From Persicaria tinctoria (Eukaryota; Streptophyta; Magnoliopsida; Caryophyllales; Polygonaceae), in assembly GCA_037127255.1 (NCBI GenBank), contig JBANSL010000018.1, positions 16,341,175 to 16,405,174 on the forward strand: a DNA stretch of 64,000 bases, read 5' to 3'. Shown one piece after another: positions 1-11,199 of this stretch. Numbering within the stretch: the first letter of the stretch is position 1; each line of letters opens with the position of its first letter. The notes beneath the pieces are model-generated. The model was given only the letters and a program-made list of their open reading frames with translations. It did no database searches and was not told where the DNA came from. Both the position numbers and the translations under genes were made by a program.

Positions 1-51
1 AAGAATCTGTCATTGAAGATATGATGTAGCCGAGAAGCTGAATGATCATAT

Positions 52-1095
52 TGATAGATTACATAGGTCTCATATTGTATAGTTGGCAAAAAGGCCCAAT
101 ATCTTATAATCTATATATATAATTGTCTAATGAATGAAACCCTCACCTCAAGGATGACTTTACAATCAATCTCATGATCTTACATGGTATCACAACCTAA
201 GACCTTGGAACCCTAATTTTTTTCCTCTTCTCTAACCCTAGCTACCGGCCACCTCCTCCCCTAGCCGACGCCGACCTCGCCCCTCTCGGCCTCCCTCTCT
301 CGGCCTCCCCCTGCCGCCGACCTCCCCCCTCTCGACTCTCCTCTCTCCCTCTTGTCCCAATGGCCGAACCAACTCATATCAAGCCGCCCTTCCACTCCGC
401 TCATCTCACGATCTCCAACATCAAAAACTGCATCCCAATCATCATTGATCATGAATCTAGCTCCTACACCATGTGGTCTTACACTCTTACCTCTTCACGA
501 CCCATGTTAAGGCTCATAAGGTCCTCCACCACATCGATTCATCTATCGTTTGTCTCACCACTGAGGACGACGATCTCTTTGCTCAACTCGACACCATCGT
601 TCTTCAATGGATCTTCAACACCATCTCCAAAGATCTATTGACAATCATCCTCGACCTCAAAGACAACGTCTTGGGTGCTTGGACCAAGCTTCAGAATCTC
701 TTTTAGGACAACAAGCCCACCCGTGCCGTCTACCTTGAGCACGAATTCTCAAGTTGCAAGTTTGCGTCTTTCCCGTCGATATCCGCCTACTGTCAACACA
801 TCAAAACCCTGTCTGTCAATTGGGCGCCGTCGACTCCAAACCTAGCGCTACTCGCCTTGTCCTCCAGGTACTTTCGGGCCTTCCCTCTGAATACAATGCT
901 GCTGCTACTCATATCCAGCAGACGGAACCTCTCCCCACCTTCGAGAAGACCCGGTCTCAGTTGATCCTAATAGATTATATATGTCTCATATTGTATAGTG
1001 GGCACAAATGCCCAATACCTTGTAACCTATATATATCATTGTCTAATGAATGAAACCCTCAAGGAGGACTTTACAATCAATCTCATGATCTTACA
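52..1095 (+). mobile_element. Internally deleted Copia LTR element (LTR-gag-LTR)
   Basis: Two short, similar LTRs lie at 52-184 and 968-1095 (133 and 128 bp), each running from TGATAG (TAATAG in the second) to CTTACA. The element is flanked by the same 5 bp, CATAT, at 47-51 and 1096-1100, as expected of an integrated LTR element. A primer-binding-like site, TGGTATCACAACC, begins right after the first LTR at 185. Between the LTRs there is only a decayed gag. No polypurine tract precedes the second LTR, so the deletion probably happened after integration. The LTR matches that of element B at 16487-18009, so B's family is the likely parent. Confidence 0.85.
361..967 (+). pseudogene. Decayed Copia gag
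   Basis: The first part reads MAEPTHIKPP from 361. The frame then shifts near 470 to a segment with HKVLHHID and LQWIFNTISKDL, stops at 704, and shifts again to a stretch with LVLQVLSGLPSEYNAAATHI near 860-920. These are landmarks of the gag (UBN2/retrotransposon gag) domain of Copia elements, which packages the element RNA. At least two frameshifts and one stop make it non-functional. The zinc knuckle, protease and all later domains are missing because the sequence runs straight into the 3' LTR. Confidence 0.75.
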
Positions 1096-1100
1096 CATAT

Positions 1101-3162
1101 CACTACAACACTGGCTACTATTGACAAGTTACAAACAATACCCCAGGAGATCAAGGCAGACCAACGGGAAACACATCAAACCTTGTTACAAAACACAAAA
1201 CTCCTGTCAGCAGTAAATCTCAAGATGGACGACATGGTTAAGTGGATTACAACACCGTCACGAGTGCCAGAGACGCACTCGCCTCGAGATCAATGAACTG
1301 GTTAGTCACCCAAGCACTCGCCTCGAGATGGAATCAATGAAGATTGGATTTTTGTTTGGGAAAAGTTGGGGTTTTAATCTGTACAAGGGCGATCGAGGAG
1401 TGAGACGAAGGGACGCGTTAACACACGTCTCAACCGCGCTTAGTAACCAACAACACAGAAACTTCGAATTGGTTAATTCATTTTCATTATTGGCCATGCT
1501 CGTGTTCACACACAAAAATGAAGAGAGGGGAGAGCGAAACACAACCCTAGCCACCAGACACCACCAAATCTTCTGGAAATCAGGAGGAGCGCAAGTGAGA
1601 AATTGGAGATAGATCTCTATCAAATCAACACTACCAAGAGTCATAAGGCCTTCGATTTGGTGGTTTGGTCAAAGAACCGACCCCGGTAGTGGTATAAGAG
1701 CATGTCTAACAAGCTCTCTATTTTGGAGAATTTTGGGCTTTTGAAGACTATTGTTCTTATTTTTGGTTTAACAGTTTCTCCAACCCGACCGACCATATAT
1801 TCTCCAAAATAGAAATATAGGTATATGGAAAATAGGGTGTATTCCTTGAATTTGTAAATAAAGAGACGTCATATCCGGAGTTAAATAGGGTCCCCATATA
1901 TACATCAAACGGTAAATATTTTGCCGACACCATTTCCCACGTTCTTTCAGCCTCCTATTCTCAAAAACCGACTTTGAATAAGACTGATCAACAATTTCTT
2001 AACCCAGACAGAGGATATCATACGAGTTATTACTGATAAATATTAAATTATAAAAAAAAATAATTAAAAAGTTAATACTTTGCATACTTTTTAGCTGCTC
2101 AAAATATGTGTTCATGTAATTTGGATCGAATTAAGGAAGTATATATCAATATATATAGTCTAGTAACCAAGCGCGCAACCAGATCGAACTCGAGAGAACT
2201 AGCTGAACCAGTAGGCTAAAGTGTGGGTAGATTTGAGATAAAACAACTTTAAATGAACTAGTAGGCTAAAATGTCTTTTGTGTTTCTTCTCCAACCATAT
2301 ATTACTTCTTATATATTTTTTTGGATTTGAGGTGGGCTTGAACCCACACAAACCCACCCATGTATCCGCCGCTGGTTATATCATCTGGACACTCAATGAC
2401 AATTTACAAGACCTGGATTATTATTTTGGACTAATTAAGTCTTGTATTCTGGCTTTTGGGGTCAACGTTCAAAGTCTATAGCTTTTAACTTTGTTAATTA
2501 ATTAATATGAAAGTACTCGACTACTCGTACGTAGTTATATACAAAAATGTCCACTAGGTGTCAAGGCTGGTAGTTGGACGCGCTGGTCCCATGTCTACAC
2601 GTACAGGTAGATCGAGTTGATGGCAAAAATAGAAAAAAAGACACAGGGTAAATGGGTAACTGACCGGGTGAATCATGTAGAGTGCGATTAGTACGTGATC
2701 GATGTGAATTTAACGAATGTATGGTTTGTGTCACTTTTGTATATATCTCAAAACATACATTCAAATCCCCGTGGAAACATGGAGACACTTGTAAGTGAAA
2801 GAGTTACTCCCTTAAATGGGCCTACAGTAACCCGATCCAGATGTAGAATGGGCTAAACCCACTTGAACTGAAAAGGATTAAAAAAAATAAAAATTTGGTA
2901 ATGAAAATAATATAATGACGAAATCCATTAAAAGAATCTAGTGACAAGGCTCGACCAAACTTCCTAGACTTAAAATAACTTCAAGGGACTACTGGATGTA
3001 TACTATATAGTCTATTGTAGATTGGGTTACCGAAGCGCATCTTATGCACTAGAGTGCGAATAATATTATTTTTAAAAATTAATAATAATAATAATAATAA
3101 AAAGTTAGTGTTTTATATGTTAAGAAAATAAAACGACTTATATTTTGAGATGAATGGATTAA
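1101..3162. other. Gene-free stretch
   Basis: I see no supportable gene. Open frames near 1306-1644 overlap on both strands and have no recognisable domain. The part 1685-1830 has the phrase AGAGCATGTCTAACAAGC and text about 'tctccaaaat' that recalls the ends of Harbinger-type MITEs, but no second end was found. An (AAT)n run lies near 3080-3100. Confidence 0.5.
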
Positions 3163-3799
3163 GAGCATGAGCAATAATGAGGTTACCTCTTCTCCTTTTT
3201 TATTTTCACTCCCTTATAATCATTTGACACTGTATTTATTTTTTTCTTTAAATAATTTTGTACTTTTTCTACCTCTTCCTAAAATGTTTACTTTACAACC
3301 ATGGAGTAACCTTGTTTCATCACTTTTTCCATCTCATTAGTTTTATTTATAAATAAAATTAAAAAGTGCTTGATATTAATATTTTTTTATTACATTAGAT
3401 GAAAAATAAAAATAATAATAACATTATATTATAAGCAAATAACAAAAATAATTATGCGCAAATTATGGAGAAAATAAAATAAGTGCAAACAATATAATAG
3501 GTCAAGATGAGTATGTATAGGAAAAAATTATACGCAAATTATGGAGAAAATAAAATAAAATAAATGGTATAATTATTATTTGAAAATAATAATAATAAAT
3601 ATATATTATAAATACATTTGAATAATTAATATATCAAATAAATATAGTAATAAAAGGGTGGGGGCCACTTGTGGTGGAAGATGTTACCTTAGTAGAAAGA
3701 GGTAACCCCTTCCAACCTCTTCCCTTAGGTTTAACTTGCAACCATGGATTTACCTTTTAAGACCTATAAAATAAGTAAAACTCATGGTTACACATGGTC
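3163..3799. mobile_element. PIF/Harbinger (Tourist-like) MITE
   Basis: The left end reads GAGCATGAGCAATAATGAG and the right end, reversed, reads GACCATGTGTAACCATGAG. They are imperfect inverted repeats. Both are flanked by TAA (3160-3162 and 3800-3802), the 3-bp target duplication type of this superfamily. There is no coding capacity and the inside is very AT-rich. Confidence 0.6.
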
Positions 3800-3997
3800 T
3801 AACGTCTTCTATCTTTATGTTTAAAGTTGGTTTGATCAATTCAAATTCTCCCTTAAGTAATCGCCTCGAAATTTCTGATTCTTGGTTGGGGGTTCACATG
3901 CATTTTGTACATATACGACGACTTAATTAAGGGCTATATATTGCTTCTTGATGCAAATGGGCTCGTAGATTCTTAAATAGCCCAAAGATGGCCCATC

Positions 3998-4005
3998 TAT
4001 ATAAA
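3998..4005 (+). promoter_or_regulatory. TATA box of the small membrane gene
   Basis: TATATAAA lies about 95 bp ahead of the start codon at 4099, leaving room for a 5' leader of roughly 65 bp. It is the only good TATA element between the MITE and the gene. Confidence 0.5.
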
Positions 4006-4098
4006 GTATAAACTCTCCTTCTGGTGTTCAAACTTTTGTAGGTGCCATCCAAGCTAAGTCATCTTTCTTCTTCCTGATCGATCATATGATATAATATT

Positions 4099-4443
4099 AT
4101 GGGGAAATACTATGTGGAAGAGATTATATCCGCCATCTCCTTCATCACCGTGTTTTCGTTGCTACAATTGCCCTACGAGACAATACACGGAAGCCCTGTT
4201 CCGATGATCATCTTCAGAGGCAGGCCCTCCTACTTCCACGCCTTCTTATTAGGCCTCAACTTTGCCTTTTGTGGAGGTGTCATCACCGTTTTCCTCAAGC
4301 ACTTGTATCCGAAGGTCGCTGATTTCTGCAGACTCATCTCGTTGTTGTCGATCACCATAGCCGGTGGAGTCTTCACTGCCTTGGCTGTTCCGTTGGCTAT
4401 ACGTGCCTTGTTCATCAATGCTTCTCTTGTTGCCACCGCTTGA
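4099..4443 (+). CDS. Small multi-pass membrane protein, copy 1
   Basis: Single-exon frame of 114 residues starting MGKYYVEE. I do not recognise the family. There are three hydrophobic stretches: about residues 8-24, 46-66 and 80-102. A basic, charged loop (FRGRPSYFHAF) follows the first, and HLYPKVADFCR sits between the second and third. No signal peptide or catalytic motif is evident. A paralog at 43210 is about 70% identical by eye and differs mostly by conservative changes, which supports both as real coding sequence under selection. A TATA box at 3998 and a short leader precede it. It is the gene nearest the patatin-like cluster downstream, but no functional link can be read from the sequence. 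A role in membranes is inference only. Confidence 0.75.
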   Translation: MGKYYVEEIISAISFITVFSLLQLPYETIHGSPVPMIIFRGRPSYFHAFLLGLNFAFCGGVITVFLKHLYPKVADFCRLISLLSITIAGGVFTALAVPLAIRALFINASLVATA

Positions 4444-4479
4444 TTGCACTCCCTCAATCGGGTAGTTCAATCATGCTCC

Positions 4480-6366
4480 TTTAGCCCATAATTTTTTTTT
4501 TTGCAAAACTTTCATACATGCTTTTTTTTTTTTTTTTTTTTTGCGACCTTTCATTATTTCAATAATAACATTGATGTCGTAGTTTGATAGTGACAATTGA
4601 CAATGCTTTAGCATAGAATTTTGATGATAATATGATCAAATCTCACATTGAGGTAATATTCATAATATAGCACCACATTTGTTATACGTATGGAGATGGA
4701 ACCAGAAATAAAAGTTAGGGTAGGTTGAAATCGCCTAATATAATGAATAATTTTTAAAGAGTTATTAATATTTAATATCACCTAATAATGTGTGACGATA
4801 TGATACCCCAATAAATAACCATCTCAGAATTATCGCTTATACGTCATAAATAGGTTATCCAACGCAAAATATAACAGGTACATAGAGTAGACTACACGAA
4901 ACAAAGTGTAGGATGTGATGGTGGTTCGCAATCGTATCATTTCATCACCTCTATGGTCAGGATCCTTACTTACTCGAAACATCGCGGTCTACAAACACTC
5001 CATTCACTTCATTCTTGATATTTCCGATCAGATGAAAGGGAGTCGGTCATAAGGGCACCTACTTTGCTTCGCTGTCAAGCACTCATTGGCTCACCCTGTG
5101 CGACGCCCGGCATGCCAAACGACGTCACTCGCACTATGTCGACTCTATGTCGTGCGGGCGAGAGTGGGCATCATGCACCATCTCGTTGGTGTCACCCTAT
5201 TGGTCCACGTATCGCGGCCCACGAGGTCTCATCGACCATCCACAATTGACTCTATAAATATCCCCTTCCGCTTCAGAAATAAGGGACCGCTCTTATGAGA
5301 TAAAAAGCAAGCTCTGCAAATTACCTCCTAGACCTAAAACCCTAGGAGTTGAGTTCTCAGATCTCTTGAACGGAGAAGAAACACTTTTAGAATATACTTT
5401 TCACCTCATAAGTTACCTCAAATACGAAGATTGATCGAATAGTAATAAAGAATAAGACAAAGATCATGATCCTAATTTATCACGAAGCAATTAGACCACA
5501 CATCGAGTTCTTAAATCCATATATTAAACACTTTCATTCGAATTATATTTAAGCAGTTATTATCCGCCCTTTTCCTATAAAATGAGGAATTTGTCATCAA
5601 AATGAGATAATAAATGTTGATGAGAAACGCTTCAATGTATATATACAAATATATAAACACTTTAAAAAGCATCATTTATTTTTATTTTTTTTATGAAAAT
5701 ACAATTATAAAAACTTAAATCCAAATGCAATGGAAATATAAATTAAACACCTCAACGTGCAAAAAAAAAATAAAGACAACAATTATGGGACAATGAAGGT
5801 TTTTAACCAAGAAAAGAAATGAAGTACATAAGAAAAATAAAGAACATAGTTGCTAGATGGAATCGAACACTAGTGGCAGACAATAGAACAAAAGGAAGAA
5901 ACCGACTTTTTAATTTTTTGGGGTGGGATACAGCAAAGTCCAATTCACCCTTGAATTCCTGCCTTTATGCGTACATTCACATATAGATTATGTATATGAG
6001 TGTTTATTCATTCGTACATAAAGCTCAATAGTTCATGGCATGGGTGGACCGATCGATCTTTTCTTTTCACGAGCCAACATACGTGCAAACATGCAGGCAA
6101 ATCAAGATTTTGAGATATAAGTGATTTTTGTTTTTAAACCAATAGAGAAAATGAATTAAAATAGTATCAATTATGTGAACTAAAAATAATACGAACTTTT
6201 ATAAACACATAAATTTATAGTCAAAACGGGTTCTATTAAACTAATTATATTGATATAGAACATCAATTACTATTATAAAATGTGGCCAATCAATTCACTT
6301 CGGACACCAGTTTTTATATAGTATAAACTAGGGTATGAAATTATATGGTCATGCATGTTTTGGTCC
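4480..6366. other. Gene-free stretch with an LTR-like GC island
   Basis: Poly-T tracts follow the gene (4492-4542). The part 5050-5480 is much richer in GC than its surroundings and has CTCTATAAATATCC near 5252 followed by leader-like text. This looks like part of an LTR, but no ends, primer site or partner were found. From 5676 to 5905 the sequence matches 28320-28790, so it belongs to the duplicated patatin block. From about 5933 on it also matches sequence from 7400 on, as part of a tandem duplication. Short frames at 5064-5298 are not supported as genes. Confidence 0.5.
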
Positions 6367-6702
6367 TTACTCAGCAAGGGCATCTCCATTGTTGTTTGGT
6401 GCACCTGTCCATTAAGCTCTTCTTTCGAGTCGGTGCATACGTTTGTGACAGTCACAGGCTTCTCCATGAGATTCTTTGCAACCTTCTGTAGAGCTTCGAG
6501 ATTTTGAGGACTCGTCACGTGCATTGTGTCCAACTCTTTCTCTAGGTTATATTCCTATTCATGCATGTATCAAAACGTACAATTTGATCAAATTTACCAA
6601 TGTACATACTATTTGTTTCAAAATTGGTCAATTAACAATGAAAGGAGTGGTTCGCCAATTTATAACCTATGCATTATAATTACCTACGGGAATTGGTTGC
6701 GT
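6367..6702 (-). pseudogene. 3'-end fragment of a patatin-like gene
   Basis: The last exon of the patatin-like gene is repeated here (6367-6554), with NLEALQKVAKNLMEKPVTV and the same splice acceptor. It is one base short of the 189-nt exon in the other two copies. The missing base lies in the text for the hydrophilic tail, so the end is read out of frame. A scrap of the preceding exon remains at about 6685-6702 and is cut by a Copia fragment. It arose by tandem duplication: 5933-6702 matches 7400-8170. It cannot encode a working enzyme because the catalytic exons are absent. Confidence 0.85.
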
Positions 6703-7393
6703 TCCTCCTATGTTTCCATATCTAGACACAAGAGAGTGCCAAATACCTTGAGCAGAATCAGAATAGATCACGCTTCTTTTGGTTTCTGCACTCAAGCTGT
6801 TAAGGATCCGGGCAGAGACCATGTCGTTGCATCTTCTCCATTGAAGGAACCTCGGAGAGCCTGGATCTGGACGCGGCACATCTCCATTGAGAAAACCGAG
6901 CTTATTCTTCTATCAACACAGATATCGTTTCCACTCGCCAAAATTTCTCCCATCAAAAGCAGGGGTAACAAGTATAGTGTCTGGATTGTTGCTGGGATGA
7001 AGGTAAAACAGATCATTTGGATCAATCCGAATTTCTTCATTCGCCATAGCTGCAGATTTCCAAGAGAACCTTCAACAGTTTGAAACAGCAAACGTGGAAG
7101 AGAATGAGCAAAGAGATCTGATTCAGCAACGAGAAACGAGCTGAGATTAGAACCCGAGCTCTGATACCATGTCAGATTGCGAATTTGTAATTGACGATCA
7201 AGAATTCGAGTTATGGAATGGAAGGTTGAAGAAGAAGAGGGAAAACCTCCCCTTCTGTATTTCTGATTGAATGAATGAGTTTGTTACAAAAACAAATTCT
7301 TATACAGACAGATCCACTCGGTTACAAAACTGAGCAAACACTCGGCCCAAACCCAAACAATAAACTCAAACCAAACAGGCCCAATCTCCAACA
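6703..7393 (-). mobile_element. Copia fragment: 5' LTR plus gag start
   Basis: Read on the minus strand, an LTR of about 224 bp (7393 to 7170) runs from TGTTGGAG to CTGACA. It is followed at once by the primer-binding site TGGTATCAGAGC, complementary to the plant initiator methionine tRNA. A gag frame starts at 7047 (MANEEIRIDPND) and continues with RCNDMVSARILNSLSAETKR after a frameshift. The element stops abruptly at about 6703 inside a patatin exon remnant. No second LTR or target duplication is seen, so the remainder was lost when the locus rearranged. Confidence 0.75.
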
Positions 7394-7835
7394 GGAATCG
7401 ATGTAGCAAAGTCCAATTCACCCTTGAATATGGGCCTTTATGTGTACATTCATGTATACGAGTGTTTGTACATTCGTACATAAAGCTCAATAGTCCATCG
7501 GTGGATTGGTCGGTCTTTTCTTTTCACGAGCCAATATACGTGCAAACCTGCGCGCAAATCAAGATTTTGAGATAGGTTAGGAGTTTTTATCTTTAAATCA
7601 GAGAGAATGAATTAAAATAGTATGAACTACCAATGATGAACTAAAAATAATACGAACTTTTCAAACTCATAAATTTATAGTCAAAACTACATGTTCTATT
7701 AAACTAATATATATTGATATAAATCATCAATTACTGTTATAAAATGTGACCACCATTTCATTTCGGACGGACACCAGTTTTTATATAGTATATAAACCAG
7801 GGTATGGAATTATAAGGTCATGCATGTTTTGGTCC

Positions 7836-9427
7836 TTACTCGGCAAGGGCATCACCATTGTTGCTTGGTGCACCTGCGCCATTCAGCTCTTGTTTCAAGC
7901 CGGTGCACGCGTTTGTGACCGTCACAGGCTTCTCCATGAGATTCTTTGCAACCTTCTGTAGAGCTTCGAGGTTTTCAGGACTCGCCACGTTCATTTTGTC
8001 GAGCTTTTTCTCTAGGTTATATTCCTATTCATGTATCAAAACAATTTACCAATGTTGTATATAATATTTGTTTCAAAATCAATCAATTGACAATGAAAGG
8101 AGTAGTTCGCCAATTTATGACATATGCATTACCTGGATGCGCAAATAATAAGGGAATTGGTTGCAGTTGCCGAGCATGATTGAAGTATAAATGTCAGCGG
8201 TGAGAGCATTAGCTCTAAACATCACATCTACCAAAGGCGGAGTGCCCCTTATCGGGTTGAACCAATCCACAATGCCTCCGCGTCTAGTTAGCAATCTTGG
8301 CAAGCTCTTCCCATCTACTATGCCGGTACCAAGTGACAGAATCCTATAACATTGGAAGCTTTCAGCGTGGTTCGGGTGTGCCTTCTTCGCCTCGCCTATT
8401 GCTAGTATCACCTGCATCGATTGATCAACAAGCACGCTGTTATAGCCAGCTTAATTAGCTCATAAAGGCTAAGCTAAATGGATAGAGTTATAATTAAAAC
8501 TACTTGCCGGGTTATTAGCAACAATTCCACCATCAATGAGTTCATGCTTTTGCTCCGCAATGGAGAACCGATGCAAAGGGAAGAAATATGGAGCTGCGCT
8601 GGAGCTGATTACAGCATCTGCTAGCTTTATACCGGGATCTCTCTGCAGCATATATATGTGTATTTAGCGAATTAAAGTAAGAATCGAATTCAAGAGGAGT
8701 GTCATCGATGAGAGTACCTGTGAATGGGAGAAAACAAGAGGGGCATTGAGCATAGTACTAAAGGCAGGGATCACAACTTTTGTACAAGTGTCAGCGATCT
8801 TTGTATCCCCAAGCAGATCCCTGACTCGGTTTTTAAGGTGCACGCTGTCGTATTTGGCATACACGAGTTTCTTCATAACCTTTTTGCCATGGTTGTACCC
8901 CGTATAACGCTTTAACTTTTCCTTCTTCGACGACCCTTCGCCTGGCCTATTAAAATATATATGTACATTTTTACAACTAGTTCTATTGCAAATTTACTGA
9001 ATAAATTAATTTGTCAGCAAATGAAAGAATATATAGTACTTGTTATGTGTTGCTTGATAGGCAAACTCGGATTCCTTAGAGAAGATTTTAGGGCCGTCTG
9101 TCTTGTAGAATTCGAGGATTTGAGAGGCAGGATGAGGGCGGTCAGTGCCGTTCTCGGGTGCAACAAGCAGCGCGGTAATCAGACTGCCGGTGCTCGTCCC
9201 AGCTATGATGTCAAAGTAGTCTGCGATTCTTGCTTCTTTCCCGTCTATTTTCTGCTTACACAATAATCAATTAAGAATCCGATCAACAACAGCACTACTT
9301 CAGTTCAGGAGCGAGTTCAAGAAGCTAAAAAATTGTTCACCTGGAGATGCTCCTCGAGCAAGCAAAGGATGGTTGCGGGGATAATGCCTCGGATCCCGCC
9401 TCCATCGATGCTGAGGATGCTGATCAT
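7836..9427 (-). CDS. Patatin-like lipid acyl hydrolase, six exons
   Basis: Patatin-type phospholipases hydrolyse acyl groups from membrane lipids with a Ser-Asp dyad. Exons (minus): 9427-9341, 9251-9040, 8946-8718, 8642-8508, 8411-8133, 8024-7836. They join without a stop into 376 residues, near the usual family size. Exon 1 carries the oxyanion glycine motif DGGGIRG, exon 2 the nucleophile elbow GTSTG, and exon 4 the catalytic aspartate in DGGIVANNP. All other introns are GT-AG, but the fourth has a GC donor (CCG|GCAAGT). The frame needs this site: NNP then joins VILAIGEA with no gap against the family pattern. No signal peptide is visible, suggesting a cytosolic or membrane-associated enzyme. 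The start is unusual: the duplicate starts [10 protein letters not shown], but here the leader is replaced and the first in-frame ATG is MISILSID, with a stop upstream. Expression is therefore uncertain. Confidence 0.85.
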
Positions 9428-9907
9428 AGCTAGCTGCTGCTTCGTCAATGTCTTTAATTATACACGGTTTGCCAAAAAAAAAAAAAAATGTCTTTATACA
9501 TGAAGTCTATTGAGGCATTTGGTCAACACGTATGGTTTGATCAAAGTTAGTGGCTTGTGATCAAGTTTTACTTTTCATGATGTATAAATAAAACGTGCTG
9601 TGTAAATTAAAACTCAAATTCAATCAATCGAAAGTACAGATTTTTTCCAAGTCGATCTGCGTAATGAAATATTCAAATGTAGAGCTTAAGACTAGTACAA
9701 CTTAATTGCTGATCAAACGTAGCTCGGAGGAGGAAGGAGAAGATGAAGATGAGCTGTATATTGATATGATATATTCAGAAAAAGTTGTTACAATGATCGA
9801 AGAACAGCTCTGGTTTAAATTGTTGTCCCCTATCTACCTAAGCCGCATATATGATTAGTAGAATACCCTTCCTGATTTATACATATTACACAATTATATA
9901 TATAATA
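9428..9907. other. Region upstream of the patatin-like gene
   Basis: Immediately upstream of the start the text no longer matches the duplicate locus. It begins with CTTCGTCAATGTCTTT, a phrase repeated at 10131 and 42577, so the original promoter appears replaced by a dispersed repeat. No clear TATA box was fixed. Confidence 0.45.
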
Positions 9908-10082
9908 CTCCCTCCATTAAACTTAGATTTTTATTTGAAAATACAAGTCGTTTTAGATTTTTTAGGTGTTGAGATATGAGAATTATTATTTTTTTGACTT
10001 TTTGGTCAAATTTTATTGGTTGATGATTTCCTTAATTTGTATACAAATGTCTAAAAAGATTTATATTTTTTAACGAATGTAG
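9908..10082. mobile_element. Stowaway MITE
   Basis: Starts CTCCCTCCATTAAACTTAGA and ends with an inverted relative (AAACGAATGTAG-type end), flanked by TA on both sides (9906-9907 and 10083-10084). Length 175 bp, no coding capacity. The right inverted repeat has drifted. Confidence 0.65.
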
Positions 10083-10130
10083 TATATATTATACACAATA
10101 GTACACATATACTCTAATACAACTAGTCCT

Positions 10131-10265
10131 TCGTCAATGTCTTTATGTCGTCGGAAATTTTCCATTTCTTAAATTTGCAGGTAAATTTAGAAGTTTCTAA
10201 ATTCTTGACAAATTAATTTGCACATGTACAATTTCACATCCTTGGGGGTCCACAAGTGTTTAAGA
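10131..10265. repeat. Dispersed repeat shared with 42577-42710
   Basis: The text from CTTCGTCAATGTCTTTAT to GGGGGTCCACAAGTGTTTAA recurs upstream of the second small membrane gene at about 42577-42710. Its first part also occurs at about 9440 and 41228. The repeat type is unknown. Confidence 0.65.
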
Positions 10266-10506
10266 CTTTAAGCGCGCACAAGACACTAATTTTTATACAT
10301 AATCTCTCAAAATTAACCAATTAATGATTATTAAATTATCTACAAATAATAATTACCAAATAATGTATAATTTTTATACATAATTGTTTCAAATTTCTTC
10401 GTACCTATAAATACTCTTTTTGATTTTACCAAATATTGTACAAGTTTATTGATTACTATTTTAACATTCCAAAATAAATAAATATGTAAATAATCAACCT
10501 CTTACA

Positions 10507-10925
10507 TACGAATAATCTCTAACATATAACCGAATAATAAATCAAGTTTAACTGAATAATATTACTAATATAATTTTCATCTTACATACGAATAATATTT
10601 ATAATCAACCCGAATAATCTCTCAAATTTAACCGAATAATACATCATATTTAATGGAATAATTTTTTTAATTTTACCGAATAATATAATTGTAACATCAA
10701 TTCGGACGAATAATTTATGATTTCCTACGAATAGTACGTCTTTCTTTGGTCGATGAATCATATTTCGAATTTCACACCATTTGCACAAACACTAATTATT
10801 TCCGAATAATGTATTCATTTTCTACGAATAATCTTTACACTTTCTACGAATAATCTTCACACACTTTCTCTTAATACATAATAAAACTAAACTATCCTAT
10901 TCAGACGAATAATGTTTTCATTTCC
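10507..10925. repeat. Interspersed array of the 8-mer CGAATAAT
   Basis: I count 11 exact copies of CGAATAAT, plus at least three with one change, in about 420 bp. Spacing is irregular and the text between copies is not conserved, so it is not a simple tandem repeat. It resembles subterminal motif clusters bound by transposases of some DNA transposons. Confidence 0.7.
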
Positions 10926-10969
10926 CACGAATTCCGTTACCGCAGGGTATTTTTTCCCTTTAGTGCATA

Positions 10970-11160
10970 GTCGTAATGACTATGGTCGCAACGACCACAT
11001 GTGGGGTAGTTCGCAACGACCAAGGAGTATATGACATGTCCTACTATGGTCGCAAAGACCATGACTTTTTAGCTCGGTACTGAACCGAGCTAAAAAGGTC
11101 ATTTGAAGAAAAAAGGACTTTTTAGCTCGGTTCATTTAGGAGCCCGACTAAAAAGTCCCA
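10970..11160. repeat. Cluster of hairpin-forming inverted repeats
   Basis: CTTTTTAGCTCGGT and AACCGAGCTAAAAAG face each other across a 4-base loop near 11067-11098. A second, looser stem built from the same phrase follows at 11114-11158. Upstream, GTCGCAACGAC-type short palindromes recur three times (10985-11055). Confidence 0.65.
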
Positions 11161-11199
11161 AAAAGAAAAGAAACATGCTTCTTCCTTGAATTGGTAAAT

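Noticed and set aside
1306..1644. Short frames on both strands as genes
   Set aside because: They overlap antiparallel, share no motif with anything known to me and have no promoter or splice context.
5064..5298. Two overlapping short frames as genes
   Set aside because: They overlap in different frames in a GC-rich LTR-like island and have no domain or leader.
10507..10925. A CRISPR array
   Set aside because: The repeated unit is 8 bp with irregular gaps, in a plant genome. It has none of the direct-repeat and spacer regularity.
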